From assembly GCF_000801105.2 (NCBI RefSeq), contig NC_079512.1:3162263-3226262 (forward strand): DNA of 64,000 nucleotides. Reading direction: 5' to 3'. The notes below the pieces were generated by a model that was given only the letters and a program-made list of their open reading frames with translations, had not been told where the DNA came from and did not search any database. Source of the DNA: Raphanus sativus. Lineage: Eukaryota > Streptophyta > Magnoliopsida > Brassicales > Brassicaceae. The position numbers and the translations under genes were made by a program. This document shows, piece after piece, positions 33,318 to 43,368 of this stretch; the first letter of the stretch is position 1, and every line of letters starts with the position of its first letter.

Positions 33318-34758
33318 GAGTCATTTAGGTAAGAAGCCATAAAAGGAAAGTTATTTAGGCAATTAGGCAAAAAGTTATTTATTTAGGTGGTTGGTCATAT
33401 GAAACAAAACCAATTTACATTATTCTCCTCTTGCTCTATCACTAAACATCAGCATGTGATCGTGTGTTTTTTGTCGCTGTTTAATTGAAGTTAACTTGCT
33501 TTAATCCAGATTCATTAACCATAAATTTGTAGAAAAATTTAATGGTTAGTAATTTGTAAAACAAAATTCGTCAGTAACCATTTATTTTGGATACTAAACC
33601 ATAATGGGTGTGTAAATCTTAAATCCAAATAAAAATTTTAAACTTTAAACCTTGAATTATAAACCTAAATAAAAATGATAAACTTTAAATCCAAGTATAA
33701 ATTCTAAATTATAAATATTAAACCAAAATAGAAGCTCTAAACACAAATAGAAACTCTAAATTATAAACCCGAATAAAAATTTCGAACTCTAAATCTTAAA
33801 TCTAAACACTAAACTCTAAACTCTAAGCCCAAATAGAAACTCTAAACCCTATACCCAAATAAAAACTATTAACTCTAATCTCTAAACCTAAGTATAAACT
33901 CTAAACTTTAAGCCCAAATAAAAACTTCAAACTTTAAACCTTAAATCGTAAACCCAAACAGAAACTATAAACTCTAAAACCAAATATAAAACTCTAAATT
34001 CTAAATCCAAATAGAAATTTTGAACTATAAATCTTAAACTCAAATAGAAACTTTAAACTCTAAACCCAAATAGAAATTTTAAACCCAAATAAAAGTTCTA
34101 AACCCTAAACTCTAAACCCAAATAAAAACTCTAAACTCAAATAAAAACTCTAAATCCTAAACTCAATAAAAACTCTAAACTCTAAACCATAATTTTTTAT
34201 CTTCTAGAAATCCTAAAGTGACAGATCCAAGATAATAGTGTCTTTTTCCAATTTTCTTTTTTTTTATATGAGTAACTATAATACTTTAAACGGATAACTC
34301 ACTATAAATACATAAAAAGATAACAAATAAAAGGATAGGTACAAGATAGTTGAAACATAATTTGGGTTAGTCCCTCTTAACCCCATATCGATTTCTAAAG
34401 AAATAGAGTAAGAGAAAAAAAAAACACAGATGTGGTATTATAGGGATAATAATGTCATATAAGGAAACTCATACAGTCACTTTACGTACGTTTACCAAAG
34501 CTGCAAATAATCTTCGAGCACCATTAATGCAGTTGCTTAAGAGGAGGTGTTTAGTGATTTTCAGATTAAAAAAAAAGTAAAAAAATAAACAAAAGTTGGA
34601 AGAGAGAAGCTTTGGTGCTTAATTAAGCACTCCAAGCTTGATTTAAGCATCAGTGCTTATCACTTTTACCACTTTAATTATTAAAAAAAAAATAAGCACC
34701 CCTAATTGGATATCTAGGATAATTGTGCTCTAAACATGTCTATAGCATGCAATTGCTC
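33318..34758. mobile_element. MULE-like non-autonomous element with telomere-like array
   Basis: Unit 2 reads straight through this point (GCGTTATTACTTATTACCGCGCG, about 42382-42404). In unit 1 a 1441-bp insert is flanked by the 9-bp target duplication TATTACTTA (33309-33317, 34759-34767). Nine base pairs is the Mutator-superfamily signature. The ends share only GAG/CTC, so it would be a non-TIR MULE. The interior is a long degenerate array of AAACTCTAAACCCAAATA-like units. No transposase is present. Confidence 0.85.
33590..34195. repeat. Degenerate telomere-like minisatellite
   Basis: About 600 bp made of irregular units such as AAACTCTAAACCC and CAAATAAAAACTCTAAAC, with occasional exact AAACCCTAAA. 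It resembles interstitial plant telomere repeat (CCCTAAA) expanded and diverged. It lies wholly inside the MULE-like element. Confidence 0.8.
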
Positions 34759-34968
34759 TATTACTTATTACCGCGCGTCACACTTTACACATGTATATCA
34801 TTCCCCTAGTTTCTCGGGGTCTTTTACGCGCGTGGGATCTATAAGCGCGTGCGTCTTACTCACAATCGCTTCCTAGGGTTAGTCTCGTTGCTGCAATCAC
34901 GATCCTATTATCTCACACCGATCTTCGATTCCTTGCTTCGAGTCTCCAATATCGCCACCGTGCGCGAT

Positions 34969-34989
34969 AAACCCTAAAAAAACCCTAAT
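34969..34989 (+). promoter_or_regulatory. Telo-box motifs in the GTE3 leader (copy 1)
   Basis: AAACCCTAA occurs twice in a row about 30-50 bp before the GTE3 ATG, spaced by A residues. Telo-boxes are common in leaders and promoters of plant growth and translation genes. The same pair is kept at 43315-43334 in copy 2. Confidence 0.6.
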
Positions 34990-35020
34990 TTTCCCAAATC
35001 AGAGAACCGTCAACGAGGCG

Positions 35021-35387
35021 ATGGCGTCTGGTGCTATAGCTCCGAAGGCAAAGCACAAACGGAGCGAAATCAGCAACAAAAGAATCGAAACCCACGACGG
35101 CGGCGGCGAGACCGTCGTCGTCTCCGTCGAATCCACTCATGTCGGAAGCTAATCGTCGGACGATGATGAAGATAAGTCTGAACTCGATTTCGAAGCTCGA
35201 AGCTCGCACCTTGAAGCGGAGACTAACCTCTGAGCTCGAAAAAGTCAGAACCTTTATCAACCGCCTCGACAAGAAGGGAGGTAAAGCTCAGATCTTGAAG
35301 AGCTGCGGTGGCTTGCTTTCGAAGCTGATGAAGCATAAGTTCGGGTGGATTTTCAATACCCCGGTATATACTCTAACAGTGACCTAA
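35021..35387 (+). pseudogene. Truncated, frameshifted GTE3 copy at the duplication breakpoint
   Basis: The first 21 codons match GTE3 (MASGAIAPKAKHKRSEISNK). A one-base insertion (AGAATCGAAA against AGAACGAAA, about 35083) then shifts the frame and leads to a TAA near 35150. From 35139 the native frame reopens and reads NSISKLEARTLKRRLTSEL up to GWIFNTPV, inside the bromodomain, where the duplication junction (35365) replaces the rest with upstream CLE1 sequence. No bromodomain acetyl-lysine pocket or NET domain remains. The promoter and leader are still present, so a non-coding transcript is possible. Confidence 0.93.
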
Positions 35388-35867
35388 TTTATATATATAT
35401 ATAAAAGTAGGTGTTGATATATATATATATAGCATCACACATTTAAACCAAGCATAAACCAGCTATGCTACCCGAGACTTTTGAAATTTGAAGATTAAAA
35501 TCTTAGATATTTTAAAAATGGCCGGAAGCACAAGCTTCTGTCGCTTGTACCTAGGGCCGCTACTGAATAGGTGAAATCTGGCATATCTTATATGTTGACA
35601 AAAAAACAATATATATATGTATTGTAAGTGCATGTGCGCTCGCGCGAGGACTTTGCAGAAGTTGGAAATTCGTCAATTATTGGCTTTTACGACCGCCTTG
35701 TATATTTTAAAATATACAGCACAAAGGTTATCATTCCATTGAGATTCATTATCCCAACGCCATTCTCTATATAAATGTCTCAGGCATACGATGAGAAAAA
35801 CGTACCTCATTATTACATAAAACATATACACACCTTACGTATTGAATTATTAATTAGCACACAACAT

Positions 35868-36101
35868 ATGGCTAACTTGAAGTTTTTGATGTGTCTGTTC
35901 TTGATCTGTGTTTCGTTGTCGCGATCATCAGCATCTCGGCCATTGCAGCAACGGTTTGCAAAAGCAGATGGAAGTAGACGAGGGCGTATGATGCGAGAAG
36001 CAGAAGAAGTGTTGAAAGCTAATATGGAAAAACTAATGGAGAGAGGTTTTAATGAGTCCATGAGACTAAGCCCTGGAGGTCCTGATCCTCGTCATCATTG
36101 A
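35868..36101 (+). CDS. CLE1: CLE1 peptide precursor, copy 2
   Basis: 77 codons, intronless, with the same signal peptide and the same terminal peptide RLSPGGPDPRHH as copy 1 at 29471. The three residue changes from copy 1 are in the variable region. The frame stays open upstream to 35775, but the ATG at 35868 is the start because it precedes the signal peptide and matches copy 1. The TATA box (TCTATATAAATG at about 35767) is kept, though the upstream promoter beyond about 35570 differs because the duplication junction and an extra insert lie there. Both copies look functional, giving a doubled dose of one peptide; the expression pattern of copy 2 may differ because its distal promoter is now a GTE3 fragment. 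Confidence 0.93.
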   Translation: MANLKFLMCLFLICVSLSRSSASRPLQQRFAKADGSRRGRMMREAEEVLKANMEKLMERGFNESMRLSPGGPDPRHH

Positions 36102-37306
36102 GTACGAACTCTCGTAGATTTAAAGTTCCATGGATGTATTTTTTTCTCTTTTTCTCAATCGAGAACCGGTTTAGAAGAAATTAAAACATATTGATCCGTT
36201 TTGTATTGTAGCCTTGTTTGTCCGTTCGGTATAACCAAAATAAATCGAGGTATCTGCTCGTTGCACATTTTTATGAATGGAGCATGCTTTACGTACCCTA
36301 TACATTCTGTTATATTATATGCTAGCCTTGGACCTCTTGGTCTAGTCCAGAAGAGAGGACGTCCGTTTGCATATAAAGTACATATAACAAGAAAGAATAA
36401 AGAAATAGTATAAAAGTGAAAGAGATTTACAAAAAAAAAAGTATAAAAGTGAGAGTGCAATAATTTAATTTATCATGTCTTTAATTCTCTAATGGCTCGT
36501 GTAGATAGATATATGATTTTTAATTGTGTTTGAAAAGTATATATGATTTATGACTATTCCGCCTAATATTCCACCAATAAAACATAGATAAAAGAGAGAT
36601 AAGATGGTGACTGAAGTAGAAAAACATAGGGAAAACAAGTATTCGGTTTTAATGAAATTAGACCTTTTTAAAGTTAGAAGTCTGTTGAACAAAAAAAAAA
36701 GTTAGAAGTCAACTACTATTAAATTGATAACCCGATATGTATAAACCAAACGCTTCTAATTTCGTTACTAGATCCACTTAAACTTGCAAGTATGTGTATT
36801 GTGTACATGAAAGAGTATGAATCTGTTAGAATGCCTTCAGTCAAAAAAAAAAAAGAGTATGAATCTGTTTTTTTTTCTTTTTTTTCGTAAAACAACTTCA
36901 TTACTAACACAACATCGGACATACCCAATGTGCAAGCCTCATGGCTACAGCAACACAACATCTAAAGCTTGATAGGTACACAAGCTTTGAGAAGCTTGAC
37001 AAGGTGTTAAAAATGAATTTTGAAGGAGCCACTTGCGGATGAAATCGCAGAAGATTCCAAACACACTTCAAGATCTTCTAACTTGCAGATTGTCACCTTA
37101 ACATGTGACTTTAACAAACACTTTAAACTCTTGGTTTTCACCAAAATGAGCTCTGTTGAATCTAGAGCAGTGTTAAATTTCAACGGAACTGGATCCAGAC
37201 AGAATGTGCCTCTCATGGAGAAGGCAAAAGATAGACAAATTATCTCCTTAACGGAGGAGTGTGGAAGTGTTCTCTCCTGAACACGTTACTTTCTTATCTT
37301 ATCAAA

Positions 37307-39967
37307 TCTATTACTATAAAGAAAGGTTGTATCTATCCTGGTGACACATCAGCATCCACCTAGGAAATTAGTGTTCTCACAAGCTGCCACGCGTCTGGTA
37401 ACTTTGAAGTGCATTGTTTCATTTAGAGATTTCGTTCGTGGGCTTCGTCGGGTGTAATAGATTTCGGCCCAGCGAGAACCAGAGAACACGATCGATTCTT
37501 AGCTTTCCTCTCCCTTATAATTCTGATTTACGGAGCCTTCTGGTTTGATTGTTTTTGTTGGCTTATTTCTGAACCAATTGTCTCTCACATTTGAGAAATC
37601 GACAGGGAGAGCGCTGGAGTAAGAAATAGAGAGAACGAGATTGAAAACAACAGAGTAAGTGACAGAGATGTTGAGATGAAGAGTGACGGAGAAGTCGAGA
37701 TATAGAGACACGAAGCAAGTGAGTAAGATGGAGCATTTTTATGTATCTTCTGGTCGGATCTGCTTAAATAAGCTTCGATACGATCAAAACAAGGAAACAT
37801 ACACATAAGTATAATATTGTTTATGCTATTTCCTATTTCAGACGAAATGGTCTTGCTTGATGTTATTTGATCTCCAGATATTGGCATCGTTCACGATTCA
37901 TAAAGGTAATCAAATATTGACCAGGAGCTTGAGATGTCAATTAACCAAATCTGGATGCTTTTCTCATGAATTATGATTATACATTGCTTCTTCTTTTGAG
38001 CTTCTGAAGGTATTGTATTTTTTTTCTTAGATTACCTTGGAATATAATGCTATTGAGAACAGCTTTAACTACTGTATTTTTATATAAGCACCCAAAATGG
38101 ACGAAGAAGTGTCAAAGCTGAAGGGGAAGCTAGAATACAATGATGACGTAGAGGTTAATGTTTCATCTCTTGCAGTCTTCATATGTCTGCATCAACTATT
38201 TTTACACAAATAACAATATGAATCATGTCTCTTTTGATGTATTTTCCCAGAGTTTCTTTGATGCGTTGTTTAAGATCGTCGAAGATCTAGGTCCTAACAG
38301 TGGCTTTATTCGATTTATCTTGGGGATGACGCTGATTATCACCATGAGACACATGATAATCTGAAAATTGATGTATGTTTTCATCTTCTGTTTTGATCAT
38401 TGGATTTGATTTTTTCATGCATATGCTGTTGAGAGTCCTTTTGGGTTCTTTAGGTTATGCTTGATACCATGAGACCTGATTTGCATGTTATCAACGATTC
38501 TGAGAGAGCCATTACTCTTAAAGATGACGGACATGTGACATTAAAACCAAACCAAGCTTAAGAAGAAGCCTCTTCTAAAGTCTTTCCCGTTAATTTATTG
38601 CCAACATTCTTTCTCTACCAGAACGAAATAATATCATATATCTAACCACTGTTAATCATCTCTTTCCATAGGTAATCAACCTTGGTCTTTGATTTCAGCA
38701 TGAAAAAACAAAGATTTATTATCTTACTTTGTTTTTCTTTTTCTTCTACTTTCAGTCAATTCCATACTTCCAACTTTGTTAAGTAAATTCATGATTTTCG
38801 TAATCCATTGTTGGCTCTTTAATATATGCAGGGAGCAATCTGGACTAATGGGTTTACTCACACAGGCTTTGTTGGTAGGGTGGCGGAACCATCCAGATGA
38901 TGAGGTGCTGTTAATCTCTCCGTGCACTCAAACCCAATTGTAAACAACATTGGTCCAGAAAACACCAACAGGTGTGATGCTGCTGCAGCAATCGAAGGCT
39001 GTTCAGAAGTGTCCGAACCAAATTCTCTGCAAACTGATACACTGGTGAACACGAAGGAGTAAACAACGGGTGCTGAGAAGGGTCCAAACTATAAAGGGTC
39101 CTGATCACTCAACCTATAGAGACAATGAATCTGGCCAAAAATTTCTTAATTCCATTTCTGCTTCCTGAGTTTTTACCCTTCACTGAATAATGTAGTTGTC
39201 TTGCAACTTTTTAGTTAATCAGCTCTGGTTTTCGTTTGTTGAAGTATAATTGGTACAGCTGGTAATTTTAGTATTTATGTTGTGGTTATGAAACTTTTTT
39301 GTTAACCTGATTTTTTTTGGGTTTCGTATTGTTTTGGTATCATTTTGGAAACAGAAAGGAAATATATAGCAACGACAAACACCACTATTACAATAAACAG
39401 TTGTAGTTTTTTTTTTTACTTTAAGCTAGACTTTGTCCTAAAGTGGAAAATGTAAAAAGGAAAAAGAATTCAAATTAATATAACTAACATAATTCAATTG
39501 TAATAGGGAAGATTAAAGTAAATAATTGTAAAGTCTGATCGAGTACCGTAATACACAATAATTTGATAAAAACAAATAAGAGTAAATAAAATAAAGTAAT
39601 TACTCTCTTAATAAAAATGGGTTATCCACAACCTAATCATTCCAAATCCAAAATATTACAAATCACATAAATTTTTGTAAAAGCAAATCATTTGAAGAAC
39701 CATTCGAAGCCCTCTTAACATATCAACCACATATGTTTATGTAAAAACAACTATCACTTTTTTAGACAACATAAACAACTATTGTAAACAAACAAAATAT
39801 ATCTTATCACGTATAATTTTTTCACCTGAAATTTCATAAAAACAAAATCATTATCATATACATTTCGTTCAAATGCAGATCTAAAACAAAACGACAAAAT
39901 CATACAAAAAAAAAAAATCTAGATCACAAGTAAATTATATCCCGCCCGTATGGCGGGCCGACCCTAG
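37307..39967. mobile_element. Non-autonomous Helitron, 2661 bp
   Basis: The element starts TCTATTACTATAAAG and ends CTAG, preceded by a GC hairpin (CCCGCCCGTATGGCGGGC, 39941-39958) ten bases before the end. It is inserted between A and T. Unit 1 reads TTATCAATATTAACTA (about 31138-31153), the uninterrupted site apart from one extra A. There is no target duplication. These four features define plant Helitrons. No Rep/helicase frame is seen. The interior (37430-39100) has GC-richer, exon-like pieces, for example an open stretch starting MDEEVSKLKGKLEYNDDVE at 38098 and another reading DTMRPDLHVINDSERAITL near 38470, which suggests captured gene fragments. I could not name the donor gene. Confidence 0.93.
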
Positions 39968-40458
39968 TATTAACTAAAATTCTAGTAAGAATATACAAAC
40001 CATTAATTTTGTTGGCAGTACCTGGTTTATTTGAAGAAGCTAGTATATACCAGAGAATCCTGAATTGAATATTGTGCCTCAATTTGTACTATCAACTCTC
40101 GAGTGTGTTGAGATTAAAAAAAAAGTGACTAGTAATGTAATGACAGGTCCCAGTTATAGCGAAATCAATGTTGATCAAAACAAGAACACTTTGGTTCTTA
40201 AAGAAAAGTTTACTGCAATTTTCTCTTCCCCTTTCATTTAACTCCAAACTCATGCAGTCATGCTTAAATACAAAATTATTCAAAGAACTAAACTAAGTAC
40301 TACGTGAGTGGGTCACGTTAAGGAAATACAATCCCACTAAATAAAAGGCAATATTGAAACTAAAAAGCTTTTGAACAATTGATTTGGTCTTCATGGAGAT
40401 GGCCACGTTAACTTCCTGCTCAAGTTATATCTCATCATGTCGGGATGTCTACCACAAA
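39968..40458. repeat. ATL 3'-flank repeat, extra copy
   Basis: This matches 31141-32145 (without its hAT insert) and 40799-41270. It ends at GGGATGTCTACCACAA, a few bases inside the point where the ATL coding end should follow, and is there fused to a copy of the segment at 37080-37300. The arrangement implies a third ATL-CLE unit whose gene part has been deleted. Confidence 0.8.
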
Positions 40459-40668
40459 AGTTTGCAGATTGTCACCTTAACATGTGACTTTGACAAACAC
40501 TTTAAACTCTTGGTTCTCACAAAAACGAGCTCTGTTGCATCTAGAGAAGTTTTAAATTTCAACGGAATTGGATCCGGTCAGAATGTGCCTCTGGAGAAGG
40601 CAAACGATAGACAAATGTGTGGAAGTGTGGAAGTGTTCTCTCCTGATCACGTCACTTTCTTATCTGCA
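40459..40668. repeat. Fragment homologous to 30900-31110 and 37078-37290
   Basis: The block begins GTTTGCAGATTGTCACC and ends CACTTTCTTATCT. The three copies share an open segment (TLTCDFDKHFKLLV-like) but differ mostly by amino-acid-changing substitutions, and copy 1 has a one-base deletion. I do not recognise the product. It is the second half of the chimera formed with 39968-40458. Confidence 0.6.
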
Positions 40669-40798
40669 TTTCCCCCTTTACCATGGCTTCGATCTTCTGC
40701 TACACCGCTCCAATCACGATCCAAATCATAAGATATCTGTTTCTTGGTGGACTACAGCTAATAGTTCTGTCTTATATTTTGGTGTTTATACAGGAATT

Positions 40799-41270
40799 TT
40801 ATCAATATAAACTAAAATTCTAGTAAGAATATACAAACCATTTTATTGGCAGTACCTGGTTTATTTGAAGAAGCTAGTATATACCAGAGAATCCTGAGTT
40901 GAGTACTGTGCCTCTGTTTGTATCAACTCTAGAGTTGAAATTAAACAAATGACTAGTAATGTAATGATAGGTCCCAGTTATAGGGAAATCAATGTTGATC
41001 AATACAAGAACACTTTGGTTCTTAAAGAAAAGTTTACGGCAATATTTGTCTTCTCTTTTCATTTAACTTCAACTCATGCTTAGATACAAAATTATTAAAA
41101 GAATTAAACTAACTACTACGTGAGTGGGCCACGTTAAGTAAATACAATCCCACTAAATAAAAGGCAATATTGAAACTAAAGCTTCTGAACAATTGATTTG
41201 GTCTTCATGGAGATGGCCACGTTAACTTCTTGCTCAAGTTATATGTCATCATGTCGGGATGTCTATTACA
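40799..41270. repeat. ATL 3'-flank repeat adjoining ATL copy 2
   Basis: This is the native 3' flank of ATL copy 2, homologous to 31141-32150 and to 39968-40458. It shares with them the motif GTCCCAGTTATAG and the block CTACGTGAGTGGGTCACGTT. Confidence 0.8.
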
Positions 41271-41842
41271 ACCTCCGACGTCACATCTGCTGAACGCTCA
41301 TAAGAACAAGTTAGATTGCTGCGGGAACTTGGTTCGTTAGTTTTGAACAGGCGCACTCTCGTTCTGCAGATAGGACAAGTAGCGTGCGACTCAAGCCAAG
41401 CGTCGATGCAGTGGGCGTGAAACCAGTGTTTACAGCTCGGCAAGAGCTTGGCTTTGTCTCCTTCTTCGAGCTCAGAGAGGCAAACGACGCACTCGACGCC
41501 GTCCTCGAATTTCCGAGGGCTAAAACCAACGACGGGGATTGATCGGATGAGGATGGAGCGGCTAACACTGGCCAACTCCGTGATGTTGATGATAACACGG
41601 TCACCGCTGGCACCCAAACCATGATCATTGTTGGCATCATCATCATCATCATTATCAACAAAGTAATCTTTATAGGCGCCAGACAGTAGTAGTCCAAGGA
41701 GTTCAAGGGAAGCACCCAGAACGATACCAACCAAAAAAACTCTGTGGGCATTCTTGTCACCACGATGATAAACAACCCAATACTCGAAGCCAAGAAAAAG
41801 CATACAGATAGCACTAATAAGTATCTCCATAATGTCGCTCAT
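41249..41842 (-). CDS. ATL-type RING-H2 E3 ubiquitin ligase, copy 2
   Basis: Intronless, 197 residues. It has N-terminal hydrophobic segments (about 5-24 and 35-62), an acidic aspartate run, and a complete RING-H2 finger: CVVC, then CKHWFHAHC, ten residues, and CPIC. ATL proteins sit in membranes and pass ubiquitin from E2 enzymes to substrates, often in defence or hormone responses; the target here is unknown. It is the sister of 32128-32736, with many scattered substitutions and small indels in the linker. The frame is open further upstream to 41947, but the ATG at 41842 matches the only usable start in copy 1, so the shorter form is annotated. I recall no RING gene at this position in Arabidopsis, so it may be a lineage-specific arrival. 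Confidence 0.9.
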   Translation of the reverse strand: MSDIMEILISAICMLFLGFEYWVVYHRGDKNAHRVFLVGIVLGASLELLGLLLSGAYKDYFVDNDDDDDANNDHGLGASGDRVIINITELASVSRSILIRSIPVVGFSPRKFEDGVECVVCLSELEEGDKAKLLPSCKHWFHAHCIDAWLESHATCPICRTRVRLFKTNEPSSRSNLTCSYERSADVTSEVVIDIPT

Positions 41843-42434
41843 CTTCGAATTTATGTGTTTCTTATTCAGAATAGCTGAAGGTGGAAGGATACTAAAACTT
41901 GAGTGAGAAGAAGTCGCGTAATGATTTTGATTTGTTTTCGTGGACATACATTACATGTATTTATAGGTTAAGTGATCTTACCATTGTTCGTTAAATTAAA
42001 GGAAAACTTTACTAAACCTGAATAAATCAAAAAGGAAAAAGTAAGTAATTTCCTTATTTACTTATCAAAAAGGTAAAAAGGTAAAAGAAAAAAAAAGCAA
42101 AATTTCCATATTTTAACTAAACCATAACCATAAACTACACTCTGATATTTCGGTTAATAATCGAATTCCGAAATATATTGTTTAAAACAATATATTTCTC
42201 AGATATCAGATATTTCTCGGAATTTTATATCGGAATTCGATTTTCAATTGAGTTGTCACATGGGTTAGCAAGTTTTACATGCCATTCCTTTCTACGATCA
42301 ATTTCGACTAAACCGGGACATACATGTCGAAAATTTCGACTCGGTTAATTCCGGTTCAGCATTCATCAGAGAGACACGTAAGCGTTATTACTTATTACCG
42401 CGCGTCACACTTTACACATGTATATCATTCCCCT

Positions 42435-43112
42435 TAGGGCTGGGCGTTCGGGTACCCATTCGGGTTTCGGTTCAGTCCATTCGGATCTCGGGTTTTCGGG
42501 GTCAAAGATTTCAGCCCCATTCGGATATTTCTAAATTTCGGTTCGGGTTCGGTTCGGATCTTTGCGGGTTCGGTTCGGGTTCGGATAACCCATTTAAAAT
42601 ATTTTTAAATTTTCAAAATTCATTATATACTTTAAATTTTCAAAATCTATAAGAAAGATAATATATTACATATAAATTTTCATAACATATATCTCAAAAT
42701 ACCTTAATTTAACATATAAATTGGTTTTCTTTGAATATTTGGATAAAGAATCAATAGATATTAACTATTTTGGTGTTTTCAGTATACTTTAGCTATTTTA
42801 AACATTTACTTTTGACTATTTGCATATATTTTCCGAGTATTTTGGAGAACTTAAAGGTATCTTATATATTTTTAATATTTTTAATATACATTATATATAA
42901 AAATAATGTATATATTTAAGTATATAAATTTATTTCGGATACATTCGGGTACCCAAAATATTTCGGTTCGGATCGGGTTCGGTTTCGGTTCTTTAAATAC
43001 CAAAATTTTGAACCCGTTCGGATATTTAATCAATTTCGGTTCGGGTTCGGTGCTACTTTTTCGGATCGGGTTCGGTTTGGTTTTTCGGGTTCGGATTTTT
43101 TACCCAGCCCTA
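42435..43112. mobile_element. hAT-type non-autonomous element, 678 bp
   Basis: The ends are TAGGGCTGGG and CCCAGCCCTA, with an 8-bp target duplication ATTCCCCT (42427-42434, 43113-43120). Unit 1 has the empty site with a single ATTCCCCT (34800-34807). The interior is rich in GGTTCGGGTTCGG-like repeats on both arms around an AT-rich core. It has no coding sequence and lies about 260 bp before the GTE3 ATG, in its promoter. Confidence 0.95.
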
Positions 43113-43314
43113 ATTCCCCTAGTTTCTCGGGGTCTTTTACGCGCGTGGGAGCTAAAGCGCGTGCGTCTTACTCACAATCGCTTCCTAGGGTTAGTTCCGT
43201 TGCTGCAATCCAATCACGATCCTAACCTGACCTAACCTAAACCCCTTTCTGATTACCTCACACCGATCTTCGATTCCTTGCTTTCGAATCCCCAAAATCG
43301 CCACCGTGCGTAAT

Positions 43315-43334
43315 AAACCCTAAAAAAACCCTAA
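43315..43334 (+). promoter_or_regulatory. Telo-box pair in GTE3 leader (copy 2)
   Basis: Two AAACCCTAA motifs lie 35-54 bp upstream of the GTE3 ATG, identical in arrangement to 34969-34989. Confidence 0.6.
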
Positions 43335-43368
43335 TTTTCCCACAATTAGATAAACCGTCAACGAGGCG

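Larger units (their letters stand above)
29113..35365. repeat. Tandem duplication unit 1 (CLE1 - ATL - truncated GTE3)
   Basis: This unit is homologous to 35366-43733 in the same order and orientation. It ends inside the GTE3 coding sequence at ...AATACCCCGGT (35365), where the sequence jumps to the region upstream of the second CLE1 copy (CTAACAGTGACCTA at 35373, equivalent to 29119). After duplication, this unit received a MITE (29977), a 509-bp hAT element (31411) and a 1.4-kb MULE-like element (33318); none of them is in unit 2. Confidence 0.9.

Noticed and set aside
33590..34195. Real chromosome end or neo-telomere
   Set aside because: Repeats are degenerate, flanked on both sides by unique sequence, and enclosed by a 9-bp target duplication.
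41843..41947. N-terminal extension of ATL copy 2 (start at 41947)
   Set aside because: The equivalent upstream ATG in copy 1 runs into a stop, and the extension is Ser/His/Asn-rich leader-like sequence.
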